Below are positions 36,216-44,651 of a DNA stretch of 64,000 bases, one piece after another. Numbering within the stretch: the first letter of the stretch is position 1; every line of letters starts with the position of its first letter. The DNA comes from Fen-1135 sp963705275. GTDB lineage: Bacteria; Desulfobacterota; Syntrophia; Syntrophales; UBA2185. The stretch lies in the NCBI GenBank assembly GCA_963705275.1, contig OY970063.1, forward strand, positions 2,728,001 to 2,792,000, given 5' to 3'. The notes under the pieces were generated by a model that had not been told where the DNA came from, ran no database searches, and worked only from the letters and a program-made list of their open reading frames with translations. Position numbers and translations under genes: made by a program.

Positions 36216-37877
36216 TTAACTCCTTTCGGTTGCGGGAGTTCCCTCCCCATAGACGAGCATCCGATATGCCTTTTCGATTCTGCTCCAGTTCTCCTCTCTA
36301 TCCATGGACCAATACCTTCCTATGACTGATACTACCTTTCCTAAATTCAGCGCCCTGCATTTTTGTTCTACCATCTCTATATACTTCGCTCCGCTTTCGA
36401 GCATTTCTCCCCGCCTGCCGAGCATCGCATGAATAAAGACATCACTTATTTCCTCCTGCTTCGCAAGGTCCATTAAGGAAAGAAGATGATTGACTGATCC
36501 ATGAGAACTGAAGAACGACACGATGCCCATAAGGTGCAGCGCATTGCCAGTTTCTTTTGCGGCATGCATGACATGAAGAAAAGCCTCATTTTGAAAGAAA
36601 GATGAATCAGCAATGGCCTGATCGATTCTCACCTTGTCGGATGGGATTCTTCTACCCGACCCTATGTGGAGATGTCCAGCCTCGGAATTACCGACTGTCC
36701 CTTCGGAAAGGCCGACAGCTTCGCCGGCGGCAGCAAGCAGTGTATAAGGGTACAATTTCTTGATCCTGTCCATGGCGGGGGTTTTGGCGCGGGTTATCAG
36801 ATTTCCCTCGCTGTTATTGTTTTCACCCCAACCATCGAGAATTAAAAGTAGGACGCGTGGGATTCTTCCCCCAGGTGGATCAATGCGTCGCCGGGATACG
36901 TTATTTATCAGTGAACTCCCCGTCATGTGCGGCGATTGCGGAATGCCCATCAGATCGAGAATAGTGGGGGCGATGTCTGCAAGCTCTCCTTCCTCCCGGA
37001 GAGATATGCCGTGATTACTGTGCACGAGGATGAACGGGACATGACTGTCTGTATGTCCTGTATCAATGGTGCCATCGGGATAGAGCCACTTCTCAACAGT
37101 CCCGTGGTCAGAACTGACTATGGCAATAATTCCCTCTTTTGACGCTTCATCGATAATATCACCCATGCAAGCATCGACTGCCTCGACTGCCCTGATGATG
37201 GCTTCTTCATTTTCTATGTGACCTACAACGTCGACATTGGGGAAGTTTATGAAAATGAAATGGTAAGAAGGGTCATGAATTTTCTCTTTAGCTTTTTCCG
37301 TGACGGCATAGATGGACATTTCCGGAGCTTCATCAAAAAGGATAACATCTCTTCGTGACGGAACGATTACCCTCTCTTCTCCCGGCAAGGTTTCTGTGTT
37401 TTTCCCGTTGAGAAAGAACCCCACGTGACTCGCCTTTTCAGACTCCGTAATCTTGGCTTGTTTCAGGTTATTCCTTGCAATGATTTCGCTCAGGGTATCT
37501 TTGATGGCGCTCTCCGGCGGAAAGGCAACATGAACTTTCAGTTCCTTATGGTATTCTATCATCGTAGCAAAATGTAAAGTGAGGTCATTTTCCACCGGAA
37601 ATTTGTCAAAACCTAAGTCAGTCAGGCTCCGGGTAAGCTCAACTTCCCTCTCTCCCCGGGTGTTATAGTATATAACGGCATCTCCTTTTTTCAATCTGCC
37701 CACAGGCTGACCATGGCGATCGAATAAAACGAGGGGAGGGAATGTCTCATCTTCTTTGCCATTCCTGTATGCCCTTCTAACTGCACGAGACATGATAGCG
37801 CTGATACTCGGTATGGATTTTTCTTTCTCGGTAGATAAAGATTTTTGCATCAATTCGGGTGCATCGTGTTTTGGCAA
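36216..37877 (-). CDS. Circularly permuted cofactor-independent phosphoglycerate mutase
   Basis: 553 residues; the enzyme interconverts 3- and 2-phosphoglycerate. Every canonical iPGM block is present but the order is swapped. Residues 24-324 match the C-terminal part of normal iPGM: R74 and R77, K148, D216/H220 (VDVVGH), D257/H258 (SSDHG), H275 and a C-terminus-like HMTGSSLI. A linker (325-340, basic and Pro/Gly-rich) then leads to a normal N-terminus, RVLLLILDGWG with D348, the nucleophile S398 in GNSEAGH, H459, R521 and R527, and ends after WSRIEKAYRMLV. The break lies inside the phosphotransferase domain. A likely substitution is Gly near 490 where an Asp after the GR pair is usual. Start TTG 37877 or an inner ATG; neither has a good ribosome site. 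The macrodomain gene follows. Confidence 0.88.
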   Translation of the reverse strand: MPKHDAPELMQKSLSTEKEKSIPSISAIMSRAVRRAYRNGKEDETFPPLVLFDRHGQPVGRLKKGDAVIYYNTRGEREVELTRSLTDLGFDKFPVENDLTLHFATMIEYHKELKVHVAFPPESAIKDTLSEIIARNNLKQAKITESEKASHVGFFLNGKNTETLPGEERVIVPSRRDVILFDEAPEMSIYAVTEKAKEKIHDPSYHFIFINFPNVDVVGHIENEEAIIRAVEAVDACMGDIIDEASKEGIIAIVSSDHGTVEKWLYPDGTIDTGHTDSHVPFILVHSNHGISLREEGELADIAPTILDLMGIPQSPHMTGSSLINNVSRRRIDPPGGRIPRVLLLILDGWGENNNSEGNLITRAKTPAMDRIKKLYPYTLLAAAGEAVGLSEGTVGNSEAGHLHIGSGRRIPSDKVRIDQAIADSSFFQNEAFLHVMHAAKETGNALHLMGIVSFFSSHGSVNHLLSLMDLAKQEEISDVFIHAMLGRRGEMLESGAKYIEMVEQKCRALNLGKVVSVIGRYWSMDREENWSRIEKAYRMLVYGEGTPATERS

Positions 37878-38016
37878 GAATACATGATGGCTTTTTATTT
37901 TTTAGCTAAATATCGAAAAACTGTAAAGTGAAACTTTGTGACTCCTTCATGGCAGGGCCTTTTATATTGAAAATTCCGCGTCTCGATGATATACTAGTAA
38001 AGTTAAGTAATGGAAA

Positions 38017-38427
38017 ATGTTTGTTATGTTAAAGATGGGCAGGGAGAAAGATCCGGAAAATATACTGCGCGAGGAGATGCTGAAGGAAAGGGCGGAAGTC
38101 CTCGGCCGTGCCGGCGAGAAATTGGCAGCCGCTCTTGAAAAGATGAAGACCATAGAGCAGGGTATCGATGAGCGACTGAAGCAATTCCGCACAGTCGCAA
38201 AGAAACATGAGGAAAATGGTGACGATGACAAACTTGTCTCGATGAAGAAGGATATAGCGGGAGAAATCAATCGGGAAATAGGCAAATTCAACCGCGCCAG
38301 AGAATATGCCAAATTAAGGTATTACTATCTTATAGTGACAAGAGAGGCTATGGGCATGCGGCGACATCATTGGGTAGACGAGTGGTACAGAATTCCTCCG
38401 AGGAAACCGCATCTTAGAGACTTATAA
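38017..38427 (+). CDS. Coiled-coil protein upstream of pcm
   Basis: 136 residues, largely helical and charged, with a long likely coiled coil (residues 15-90) and a basic aromatic tail (KLRYYYLIVTREAMGM, HHWVDEWYRIPP). Family not recognised by name. It overlaps the pcm start (TAATG), so it is translated with it. Start codon uncertain among three nearby Met codons. Confidence 0.7.
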   Translation: MFVMLKMGREKDPENILREEMLKERAEVLGRAGEKLAAALEKMKTIEQGIDERLKQFRTVAKKHEENGDDDKLVSMKKDIAGEINREIGKFNRAREYAKLRYYYLIVTREAMGMRRHHWVDEWYRIPPRKPHLRDL

Positions 38428-39074
38428 TGGACCTTTACGTAAAACAAAGAAAAAAGATGGTAGAATCTCAGATAAGAGCAAGAGGGATCAGGGATCCTCG
38501 TGTACTCAGGGCTATGGAAACGGTCCCGAGGCATCTCTTTGTCAATGAGGCTTTGAGAGACCAGGCGTACAACGATAGCCCGCTCCCAATAGACGGCGGG
38601 CAGACTATATCTCAGCCTTATATCGTGGCCCTGATGACCGAGGCTATGGAGCTTACGGGGAAAGACAAGGTCCTGGAAATCGGGACAGGCTCAGGTTATC
38701 AAACTGCCATATTGGCAGAGCTCGCGGAACATGTGTTTTCCATCGATCGTGTCGCATCTCTGGCAAGTGCAGCAAGGAAGCTTCTTGAATCGCTTAATTA
38801 TTTTAATGTGGCTATCAGGGTCGGGGATGGGACATATGGTTGGCGGGAAGAGGCTCCCTTCGATGCCATCATCGTTACAGCCGGCGCTCCAAACATTCCA
38901 AAGACTTTCGTTGAGCAGCTCTCTATTGGAGGTAGACTCGTTATCCCTGTCGGCAGCCGTCATTCTCAGGCACTTATTAGAATGACCAGATTGTCCGACG
39001 ATTTAAACGATGTAAAAAAAGAAGACCTGGGTGGATGCCGGTTTGTGGATCTCATCGGAGAATACGGATGGTAA
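38427..39074 (+). CDS. pcm: Protein-L-isoaspartate O-methyltransferase
   Basis: 215 residues. Motifs include VPRHLFVNEALRDQAYNDSPLPI near the start, QTISQPYIVA, the SAM site VLEIGTGSGYQTAILA and IIVTAGAPNIP. It repairs isoaspartyl residues in aged proteins. A coiled-coil protein gene overlaps its start and an NlpD-like lipoprotein gene follows, as in the pcm-nlpD order of many Proteobacteria. Confidence 0.95.
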   Translation: MDLYVKQRKKMVESQIRARGIRDPRVLRAMETVPRHLFVNEALRDQAYNDSPLPIDGGQTISQPYIVALMTEAMELTGKDKVLEIGTGSGYQTAILAELAEHVFSIDRVASLASAARKLLESLNYFNVAIRVGDGTYGWREEAPFDAIIVTAGAPNIPKTFVEQLSIGGRLVIPVGSRHSQALIRMTRLSDDLNDVKKEDLGGCRFVDLIGEYGW

Positions 39075-39188
39075 TTTTGATTGCCTCGAAAATACTTGAA
39101 AATACATGGGATGAAGTAATTGTCTCTCCAGAGTCAGAATTGAAATTACTAATTCTACGTGTTTCAAACTGATCCAACTAATACTAAT

Positions 39189-40139
39189 ATGTTCTGGCGC
39201 TTGATCATTATCCCCCTTCTCCTAGTAAATCTTTTGTATGCATGTGCCGGTCATCATACCAGAAATGTAAAAACTAAAGGCATATACTATCGAGTGAAAA
39301 GCGGTGATACGCTCTGGAGCATTGCCAACGCCTATAATACAGATATCCAGGAGCTTGCTGAGGCGAATAATATCACGGATCCAAAGCTGATAGGGGCCGA
39401 TTCTGTCCTGTTCATTCCTGACGCAGACCAGATTATTGATGATGTTATGTCCGCGGTCCGCGAAATAGAATCTGCAAAAAAAATAGCGAAGAGGGAAGGA
39501 AAAGCAGCGGAGCCAAAGCCTCGTAAGGCAGAACCACCGGCTGATAGGGCACCGGCGACTCCTGATATTCTATCGATGAGGGATGCTTCCAAGGGCAAAG
39601 ACGCGGTGGCGGCTCGAGAAGAATCAAAAGGAGTCAAGGCCAAAAGCACAGAAGAAGTGGGCGCATCAACGGACAGGGCGTCGCCGCGCGAGGAAACGGG
39701 ACGGAAGATCGAGCAAAAAAGCAGGGAAAATGACATCGCGGGAGAATCTCCCAAGATAAAATTCGACAAGGAGCGCTTCATATGGCCGGTGAAGGGAAAG
39801 GTACGGTCAAGGTTTGGTTTTCAGCGTGATGGTACATATAATAATTGGATTACCATAGCGGCAAAGGAAGGGGCTCCGGTTCTGGCTGCTGCGAGTGGGA
39901 CGGTAATCTTCTCCAATTCGTTGAAGGATTACGGAGAAACGATAATTGTAAAGCATCCAGAAAATTTCGCCACTGTATATACCAATCTGAGCGGCAGAAT
40001 AGCGCAAGTGGATGATAAGATCAAGAAAGGTAAACGTATAGCCTTCCTGGGCAGGACAGAGAAGAAAGGTGAAGCTTCTTTAAGATTTGAAATCCGCCAT
40101 AAGAATAAGGCCCGGAACCCCCTTTTCTTTCTTCCTTGA
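39189..40139 (+). CDS. NlpD/EnvC-like lipoprotein: LysM plus degenerate LytM (M23) domain
   Basis: About 316 residues from ATG 39189; a GTG at 39159 is in frame but gives a signal with an odd polar start. The signal ends in LLYAC (Cys19). A LysM domain (YRVKSGDTLWSIANAYN) binds murein, a charged low-complexity linker follows, and the C-terminal 115 residues are an M23 fold. The zinc motifs are lost: the usual HxGxD is YNNWIT and the usual HxH is LRFEIR. Such inactive LytM factors switch on amidases in division, as NlpD and EnvC do. Next to pcm, as nlpD often is. Confidence 0.88.
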   Translation: MFWRLIIIPLLLVNLLYACAGHHTRNVKTKGIYYRVKSGDTLWSIANAYNTDIQELAEANNITDPKLIGADSVLFIPDADQIIDDVMSAVREIESAKKIAKREGKAAEPKPRKAEPPADRAPATPDILSMRDASKGKDAVAAREESKGVKAKSTEEVGASTDRASPREETGRKIEQKSRENDIAGESPKIKFDKERFIWPVKGKVRSRFGFQRDGTYNNWITIAAKEGAPVLAAASGTVIFSNSLKDYGETIIVKHPENFATVYTNLSGRIAQVDDKIKKGKRIAFLGRTEKKGEASLRFEIRHKNKARNPLFFLP

Positions 40140-40188
40140 TCTTAAAGATTGATGGCATGAGAGATATTGTCTGTGAGGAACTGAGAGA

Positions 40189-41346
40189 ATGCAAATGAAG
40201 TACGACATTGAACAGGGGCCAATAAGACCGCCAAGTGAGGCGACAAGTCTTCTCATCCGGGCAACGAGGAACTGCCCGTGGAATAAATGTGCCTTTTGCC
40301 ACACCTATCGCAATACAAAATTTGAGCTGAGACCCGTAGATGAAATCAAGGAAGATATTCAAAGGGCAAAGGATATAGCAGACCAAATAAGGGAACTCTC
40401 ATGGAAACAAGGCGAGGGTGGGCACATCAGTAAGAGTGTAGTGAATCTCATATACGGTCGTGATGAGGTGTATAGTGACACTGTGAGATCGATAGTTACC
40501 TGGCTTTATTACGGGGGCGAGTCCGTTTTCATCCAGGATGCGAATTCGATCATCATGAAAACGGATGATTTTGTAGAGATACTATCGTTCATTAAGGAGC
40601 AGTTTCCATCTGTGAATAGGATTACCTCGTACTGCCGCTCTAAGACGGCAGCAAGGAAGACTGTTGAAGAATTCAGGAGGATGAAAAGCGCCGGCCTTTC
40701 ACGAATTCACATAGGTTTGGAAAGCGGATACGACCCTCTTCTACAGGTCGTCAAGAAGGGGGTCACGGCAGCTGAGCATATGGAGGGAGGGCGAAATATT
40801 AAGGAGGCAGGCATTTCACTGTGTGAATATGTAATGCCGGGCCTCGGGGGCGATCGATGGTCAAGAGAACATGCCGAGGAGACAGCTCACGTCATTAATG
40901 AAATAAATCCGGACTTCGTTAGATTGAGGACATTTCACGCTGTTCCGGGAACGGATCTTTTTGAAATGGTGAAGAGGGGTGAGTTTAATCCGACAGGCGA
41001 TGAGGACATACTGAGGGAGATAGGAAGGTTCGTAGAATGTCTTCATGGCATTGAAACTACCGTAGTCAGCGATCATATCCTGAATCTCCTTGAAGAGTTG
41101 AACGGGAAACTTCCAGAAGATAAAGAGAAACTCTTGGGAATCATTGAAAGATATTTTTCTCTGCCTGATGATGAAAGGCTCGTTTACAGGATCGGAAGAA
41201 GAATCGGCGCGTACAGGGGCCTTACTGATCTTTCAGATGAAGACATGTATAAGAGGGTAAGAGGCATTATCGATCAGTATAGGAATCAGGACACGGACCA
41301 ACTCGATAAAGATTTATTAAAAATAATGGATAGATACATACAATGA
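40189..41346 (+). CDS. Radical SAM protein with CX4CX2C motif
   Basis: 385 residues. The N-terminal cluster motif is RNCPWNKCAFC, i.e. four residues between the first two Cys in place of three. IHIGLESGYDPLLQ and CEYVMPGLGGDRWSREH are typical of a HemN/MiaB-like branch of uncharacterised radical SAM enzymes in Deltaproteobacteria. GAGG lies before the ATG. Substrate not known. It stands between the nlpD-like gene and carD, 86 bases from the latter with a promoter between. Confidence 0.85.
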   Translation: MQMKYDIEQGPIRPPSEATSLLIRATRNCPWNKCAFCHTYRNTKFELRPVDEIKEDIQRAKDIADQIRELSWKQGEGGHISKSVVNLIYGRDEVYSDTVRSIVTWLYYGGESVFIQDANSIIMKTDDFVEILSFIKEQFPSVNRITSYCRSKTAARKTVEEFRRMKSAGLSRIHIGLESGYDPLLQVVKKGVTAAEHMEGGRNIKEAGISLCEYVMPGLGGDRWSREHAEETAHVINEINPDFVRLRTFHAVPGTDLFEMVKRGEFNPTGDEDILREIGRFVECLHGIETTVVSDHILNLLEELNGKLPEDKEKLLGIIERYFSLPDDERLVYRIGRRIGAYRGLTDLSDEDMYKRVRGIIDQYRNQDTDQLDKDLLKIMDRYIQ

Positions 41347-41371
41347 CAATTCCTGCTGATAATGGTTGTTA

Positions 41372-41400
41372 TTGACTAATACTTAGATGCGTGATATAAG
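41372..41400 (+). promoter_or_regulatory. Sigma-70 promoter of carD
   Basis: TTGACT (41372-41377), 17-base spacer, TATAAG (41395-41400), 32 bases before the carD ATG. Good match to the vegetative consensus. Confidence 0.65.
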
Positions 41401-41432
41401 AAATAGTTTGAAAATAATTAGTAGGTGACAAG

Positions 41433-41918
41433 ATGTTTAAAGTAGGAGATTTGGCAGTCTATCCGGCGCAGGGCGTTGGAATTATTGAAGCTATTGAAAA
41501 CAAAGAATATATGGGCAGCAGACAAAAGTTTTACGTCATGAAGATCATGAGCAACGGCATGAAAATAATGATTCCCATTAATAGTGCAGAATCAATCGGG
41601 CTCAGAGAGGTAATCGCTGAAAAGGAAATTCCCAAAGTATATGAAATTCTTAGAAATAAGGACGTAACTATCGATAAGCAGACGTGGAACAAGAGATACA
41701 AGGAATACTTGGATAAGATCAAAACGGGATCGGTTTTCGAGATTGCGAGAGTACTAAGGGATCTTATTATCTTGAAGTCCGACAAGAATCTCTCCTTCGG
41801 CGAAAGGAAGATGATGGACACGGCCAAGAGCTTGTTAATTAAGGAAATATCAGTAGCGAGTAACTCCGAAGAAACCAAGGTGGAACAAGATCTTAGGGTA
41901 ATCTTAACCGTTCAATGA
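41433..41918 (+). CDS. carD: CarD family transcriptional regulator
   Basis: 161 residues. The N-terminal RNA-polymerase-interacting domain (FKVGDLAVYPAQGVGIIEAIE) and helical C-terminal domain (LSFGERKMMDTAKSLL) are complete. CarD binds RNA polymerase beta and stabilises open complexes, notably at rRNA promoters. It has a likely promoter of its own and precedes the PIN-TRAM and isoprenoid genes, a common order in Deltaproteobacteria. Confidence 0.94.
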   Translation: MFKVGDLAVYPAQGVGIIEAIENKEYMGSRQKFYVMKIMSNGMKIMIPINSAESIGLREVIAEKEIPKVYEILRNKDVTIDKQTWNKRYKEYLDKIKTGSVFEIARVLRDLIILKSDKNLSFGERKMMDTAKSLLIKEISVASNSEETKVEQDLRVILTVQ

Positions 41919-42013
41919 GTTCTTGGGGGAATAACTCTGTCGGAGTTCCAATCTTCTCTTTGAAAAAAAATTATCACGACAAGTGAGCCGGTTTAGAAGA
42001 AATATAGATAAGA

Positions 42014-42031
42014 AAGGAGGTGAAAAAATTG
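42014..42031 (+). promoter_or_regulatory. Ribosome site deciding a TTG start
   Basis: AAGGAGG ends at 42020. A GTG at 42020-42022 would begin inside it and cannot be the start. The TTG at 42029-42031 sits eight bases after the site and opens the PIN-TRAM protein. Confidence 0.7.
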
Positions 42032-43048
42032 ATTATCAGAATTCTTTTGATGGCTGCTTGTTCAATTAGTGGTTATTTTATCGCTTTTACCTATTATGGA
42101 TTTCCCATAGCATTAGTAGGATTATTTTCAGGATTCTTAATTGCCATTTCTGTCATACGAGCTGAGCAGGCCATAAGAAAGGTATCGCTCAGGGTCATAT
42201 TCGGTGGCGTCGTAGGCATGATCATAGGTCTTTTCATAGCTTTTTTTCTGGCCTACGGTCTTAATTTTGTAGGGGTTACCTGGGAAAAGCAGCAGGTTGC
42301 TCCTTGGATATATGCCCTTCTGACAGGCATCATGGGGTATCTCGGGCTGGTTATTGGGTCTAAGAAAATTGAGGAATTTAGTCTATTTGGTTTCAGCCAG
42401 GCAAAGGAGAGCGCTGATTACGGAATTCTGGATACAAGCGTGATTATCGACGGCAGGATAGCAGACATATGTGATACCGGTTTTATCGAAGGTACGTTGG
42501 TAGTTCCCCGCTTTGTGTTGGATGAGTTACAGTACATTGCTGACTCTTCCGATTCCATGAAACGCTCCCGCGGCAGGAGAGGACTTGATATCCTAAACCG
42601 GATGCAAAGAAGCAACGGCATCAACATCGAGGTTGTTGATCAGGATTTCCCGAAGCTCAAGGGTGTTGATGCGAAGCTCGTAGCTATGGCGAAGAAAATG
42701 AATGCGAGAATCATAACCAATGACTTTAACTTGAACAAGGTCGCCGAACTGCAAGGTATAAAAATCTTGAATGTGAATGAACTTGCAAACGCCCTGAAAC
42801 CTGTAGTCTTGCCCGGTGAAGTAATGACGGTGAAGATAATCAAAGAAGGAAAAGAACCCGGACAAGGGGTGGCATATCTCGATGATGGGACAATGATTAT
42901 TGTCGATCATGCGCAGAAGTATCAGGGTTCAACTGTCGAAGTGATCGTAACCAGCGTGTTGCAGACTACTGCAGGCAGAATGATTTTCTCTGAGATGAAG
43001 GAGGTTGTCAACGACAAGAAAACGTACGGGTTCAGTGCGAAACAGTAG
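42029..43048 (+). CDS. Membrane-anchored PIN-TRAM domain protein (YacL-like)
   Basis: About 339 residues. Four membrane helices fill residues 1-115. The PIN nuclease domain follows (GILDTSVIIDGRIADI with two acidic residues, FVLDELQYIAD, KLKGVDAKLVAMA, ITNDFNLNKVAEL) and a TRAM RNA-binding domain ends it. PIN-TRAM proteins are thought to cut or handle RNA; substrate not known. Downstream of carD, upstream of ispD, with a terminator right after (43059-43095). Confidence 0.9.
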   Translation: MIIRILLMAACSISGYFIAFTYYGFPIALVGLFSGFLIAISVIRAEQAIRKVSLRVIFGGVVGMIIGLFIAFFLAYGLNFVGVTWEKQQVAPWIYALLTGIMGYLGLVIGSKKIEEFSLFGFSQAKESADYGILDTSVIIDGRIADICDTGFIEGTLVVPRFVLDELQYIADSSDSMKRSRGRRGLDILNRMQRSNGINIEVVDQDFPKLKGVDAKLVAMAKKMNARIITNDFNLNKVAELQGIKILNVNELANALKPVVLPGEVMTVKIIKEGKEPGQGVAYLDDGTMIIVDHAQKYQGSTVEVIVTSVLQTTAGRMIFSEMKEVVNDKKTYGFSAKQ

Positions 43049-43058
43049 TGGCATGTTG

Positions 43059-43095
43059 AAGCCCGGGGAGCTGGAAGATCGCCGGGCTTTTTTGT
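43059..43095 (+). terminator. Rho-independent terminator after the PIN-TRAM gene
   Basis: AAGCCCGG (43059-43066) pairs with CCGGGCTT (43082-43089) and a T run follows. It separates carD/PIN-TRAM from ispD. Confidence 0.85.
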
Positions 43096-43378
43096 TTGCA
43101 TCGAGAGAGCTTCTGGAAAAATCAATATAATGCGTTCTTACGTATCCCCCGATATTTCAATGCATGCGTGTGCTTGCCTCAGAAAGAGAAGCTGTCTCAG
43201 CGTCCGCCGTACAGACTTCAGGTGACGCGAAGGCGAATCAGGTTATCAAGTATTCCTTTTTCGGAAGATGAACAATTTGAGAAGCATGTCAATTACGCCT
43301 TGTCCCAGGACTTAATGCAAAACTATCCATAATGGATTAAATTGCGATTCGTAAAGACACCATTGTGAGAGTTCTCTA

Positions 43379-44068
43379 ATGAAGACAGTGGCGATTATCC
43401 CTGCCGCGGGTTCAAGCAAACGAATGCAGAATGATATATCGAAGCAGTATCTTCTGCTCGACGGCATTCCCGTATTGGCGCATACCTTGGGAATATTTCA
43501 AAAATCGCCAGAAATAGATGAGATCTTCCTCATAGTACCTAAGAGGGATATCAAGTTCGCCCTCAATGGCATTGCTGAGAGATACGGTATTTCTAAGGTC
43601 AGCAAAATATTGGCGGGAGGTAAAGAGAGACAGGATTCTGTACGAAACGGCATCGATGCTTTGGGAAGCGATCATGATATCGTCGTTATTCACGACGGTG
43701 TCAGGCCGTTCATATCAGAAGAGTTGGTCCATTCGGCCATCCTGGAGGCGTCCAGGGTGCGAGCGGTGACGGTAGGTGTACCCGTTAAGGATACCGTTAA
43801 ATCAATTGATCGCCACGGCATTGTTGTGGAGACGCTCAATCGTAACAATCTCTGGCTAACACAGACCCCTCAGGCCTTTGAAAGGGAGATTATAAGAGAG
43901 GCATATGAGGCAGCATACAGAGATAACTTCTATGGGACCGATGATGCTTCTCTTGTTGAGAGGATGGGCGTCAAGGTCACAATGATTCGCGGCTCCTACG
44001 ATAATATTAAAATCACCACGAAAGATGATGTTATGCTGGCGGAGATTCTCACAAAAGGATTCAAGTGA
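43379..44068 (+). CDS. ispD: 2-C-methyl-D-erythritol 4-phosphate cytidylyltransferase
   Basis: 229 residues. The nucleotide-binding AAGSSKRMQ and SKQYLLLDG, VIHDGVRPF, and TQTPQAF motifs are intact. It makes CDP-methylerythritol in the MEP isoprenoid pathway. IspF is encoded 100 bases downstream; the gap holds no terminator I can see. Confidence 0.95.
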   Translation: MKTVAIIPAAGSSKRMQNDISKQYLLLDGIPVLAHTLGIFQKSPEIDEIFLIVPKRDIKFALNGIAERYGISKVSKILAGGKERQDSVRNGIDALGSDHDIVVIHDGVRPFISEELVHSAILEASRVRAVTVGVPVKDTVKSIDRHGIVVETLNRNNLWLTQTPQAFEREIIREAYEAAYRDNFYGTDDASLVERMGVKVTMIRGSYDNIKITTKDDVMLAEILTKGFK

Positions 44069-44168
44069 TATGCCTGCGCAAGCGAGGCCATAATGTAGTT
44101 CATAACGAACTAATTTGCGTCGTCTAATACCTTGAAAGAGACACTGTGCGGACGAAAAGAGGACTGGA

Positions 44169-44651
44169 ATGAGAATAGGCTTTGGATATGACAGCCACCG
44201 GTTGGTTGAAAGTAGAAGACTCATCATCGGAGGTGTAGATATCCCCCATGAGAAAGGGCTTTTGGGCCATTCAGATGCGGATGTTCTTGTCCATGCAATA
44301 TGTGATGCCATAATCGGCGCCATGGGGGACGGCGACATCGGCAGATATTTTCCCGATACAGACCCAGCTTATGAAGGCATATCCAGTCTGAAATTGCTTC
44401 ATATGGTTTGCATTATGGCAGAAGAGAAAGGTTTCGTCGTAAATAATGTAGATTCTACGGTAATTCTGGAAAAGCCGAGATTGATGGATTATGTTCCTGA
44501 TATGGAATTGAATATTTCGAATGCATTGAATATCCCCAAGGAGAAGGTCAATGTCAAGGCAAAGACCAACGAAGGGATGGGCGTTTTGGGGCGTAACGAA
44601 GGCATCGCCGCCTTTGCTGTAGCTACAGTCAACGAAAAGGACAGCAAATGA
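44169..44651 (+). CDS. ispF: 2-C-methyl-D-erythritol 2,4-cyclodiphosphate synthase
   Basis: 160 residues. RIGFGYDSHRL supplies the zinc ligands Asp and His, GHSDADVLVHA and GDIGRYFPDTDP follow, and the C-terminus has KAKTNEGMG. It forms the cyclodiphosphate of the MEP pathway. The stop overlaps the gltX start by four bases (ATGA). Confidence 0.95.
   Translation: MRIGFGYDSHRLVESRRLIIGGVDIPHEKGLLGHSDADVLVHAICDAIIGAMGDGDIGRYFPDTDPAYEGISSLKLLHMVCIMAEEKGFVVNNVDSTVILEKPRLMDYVPDMELNISNALNIPKEKVNVKAKTNEGMGVLGRNEGIAAFAVATVNEKDSK

Noticed and set aside
43096..43332. 78-codon frame between the PIN-TRAM terminator and ispD
   Set aside because: Its start is at the terminator's T run and no motif is visible. 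A real small gene is possible but unsupported.
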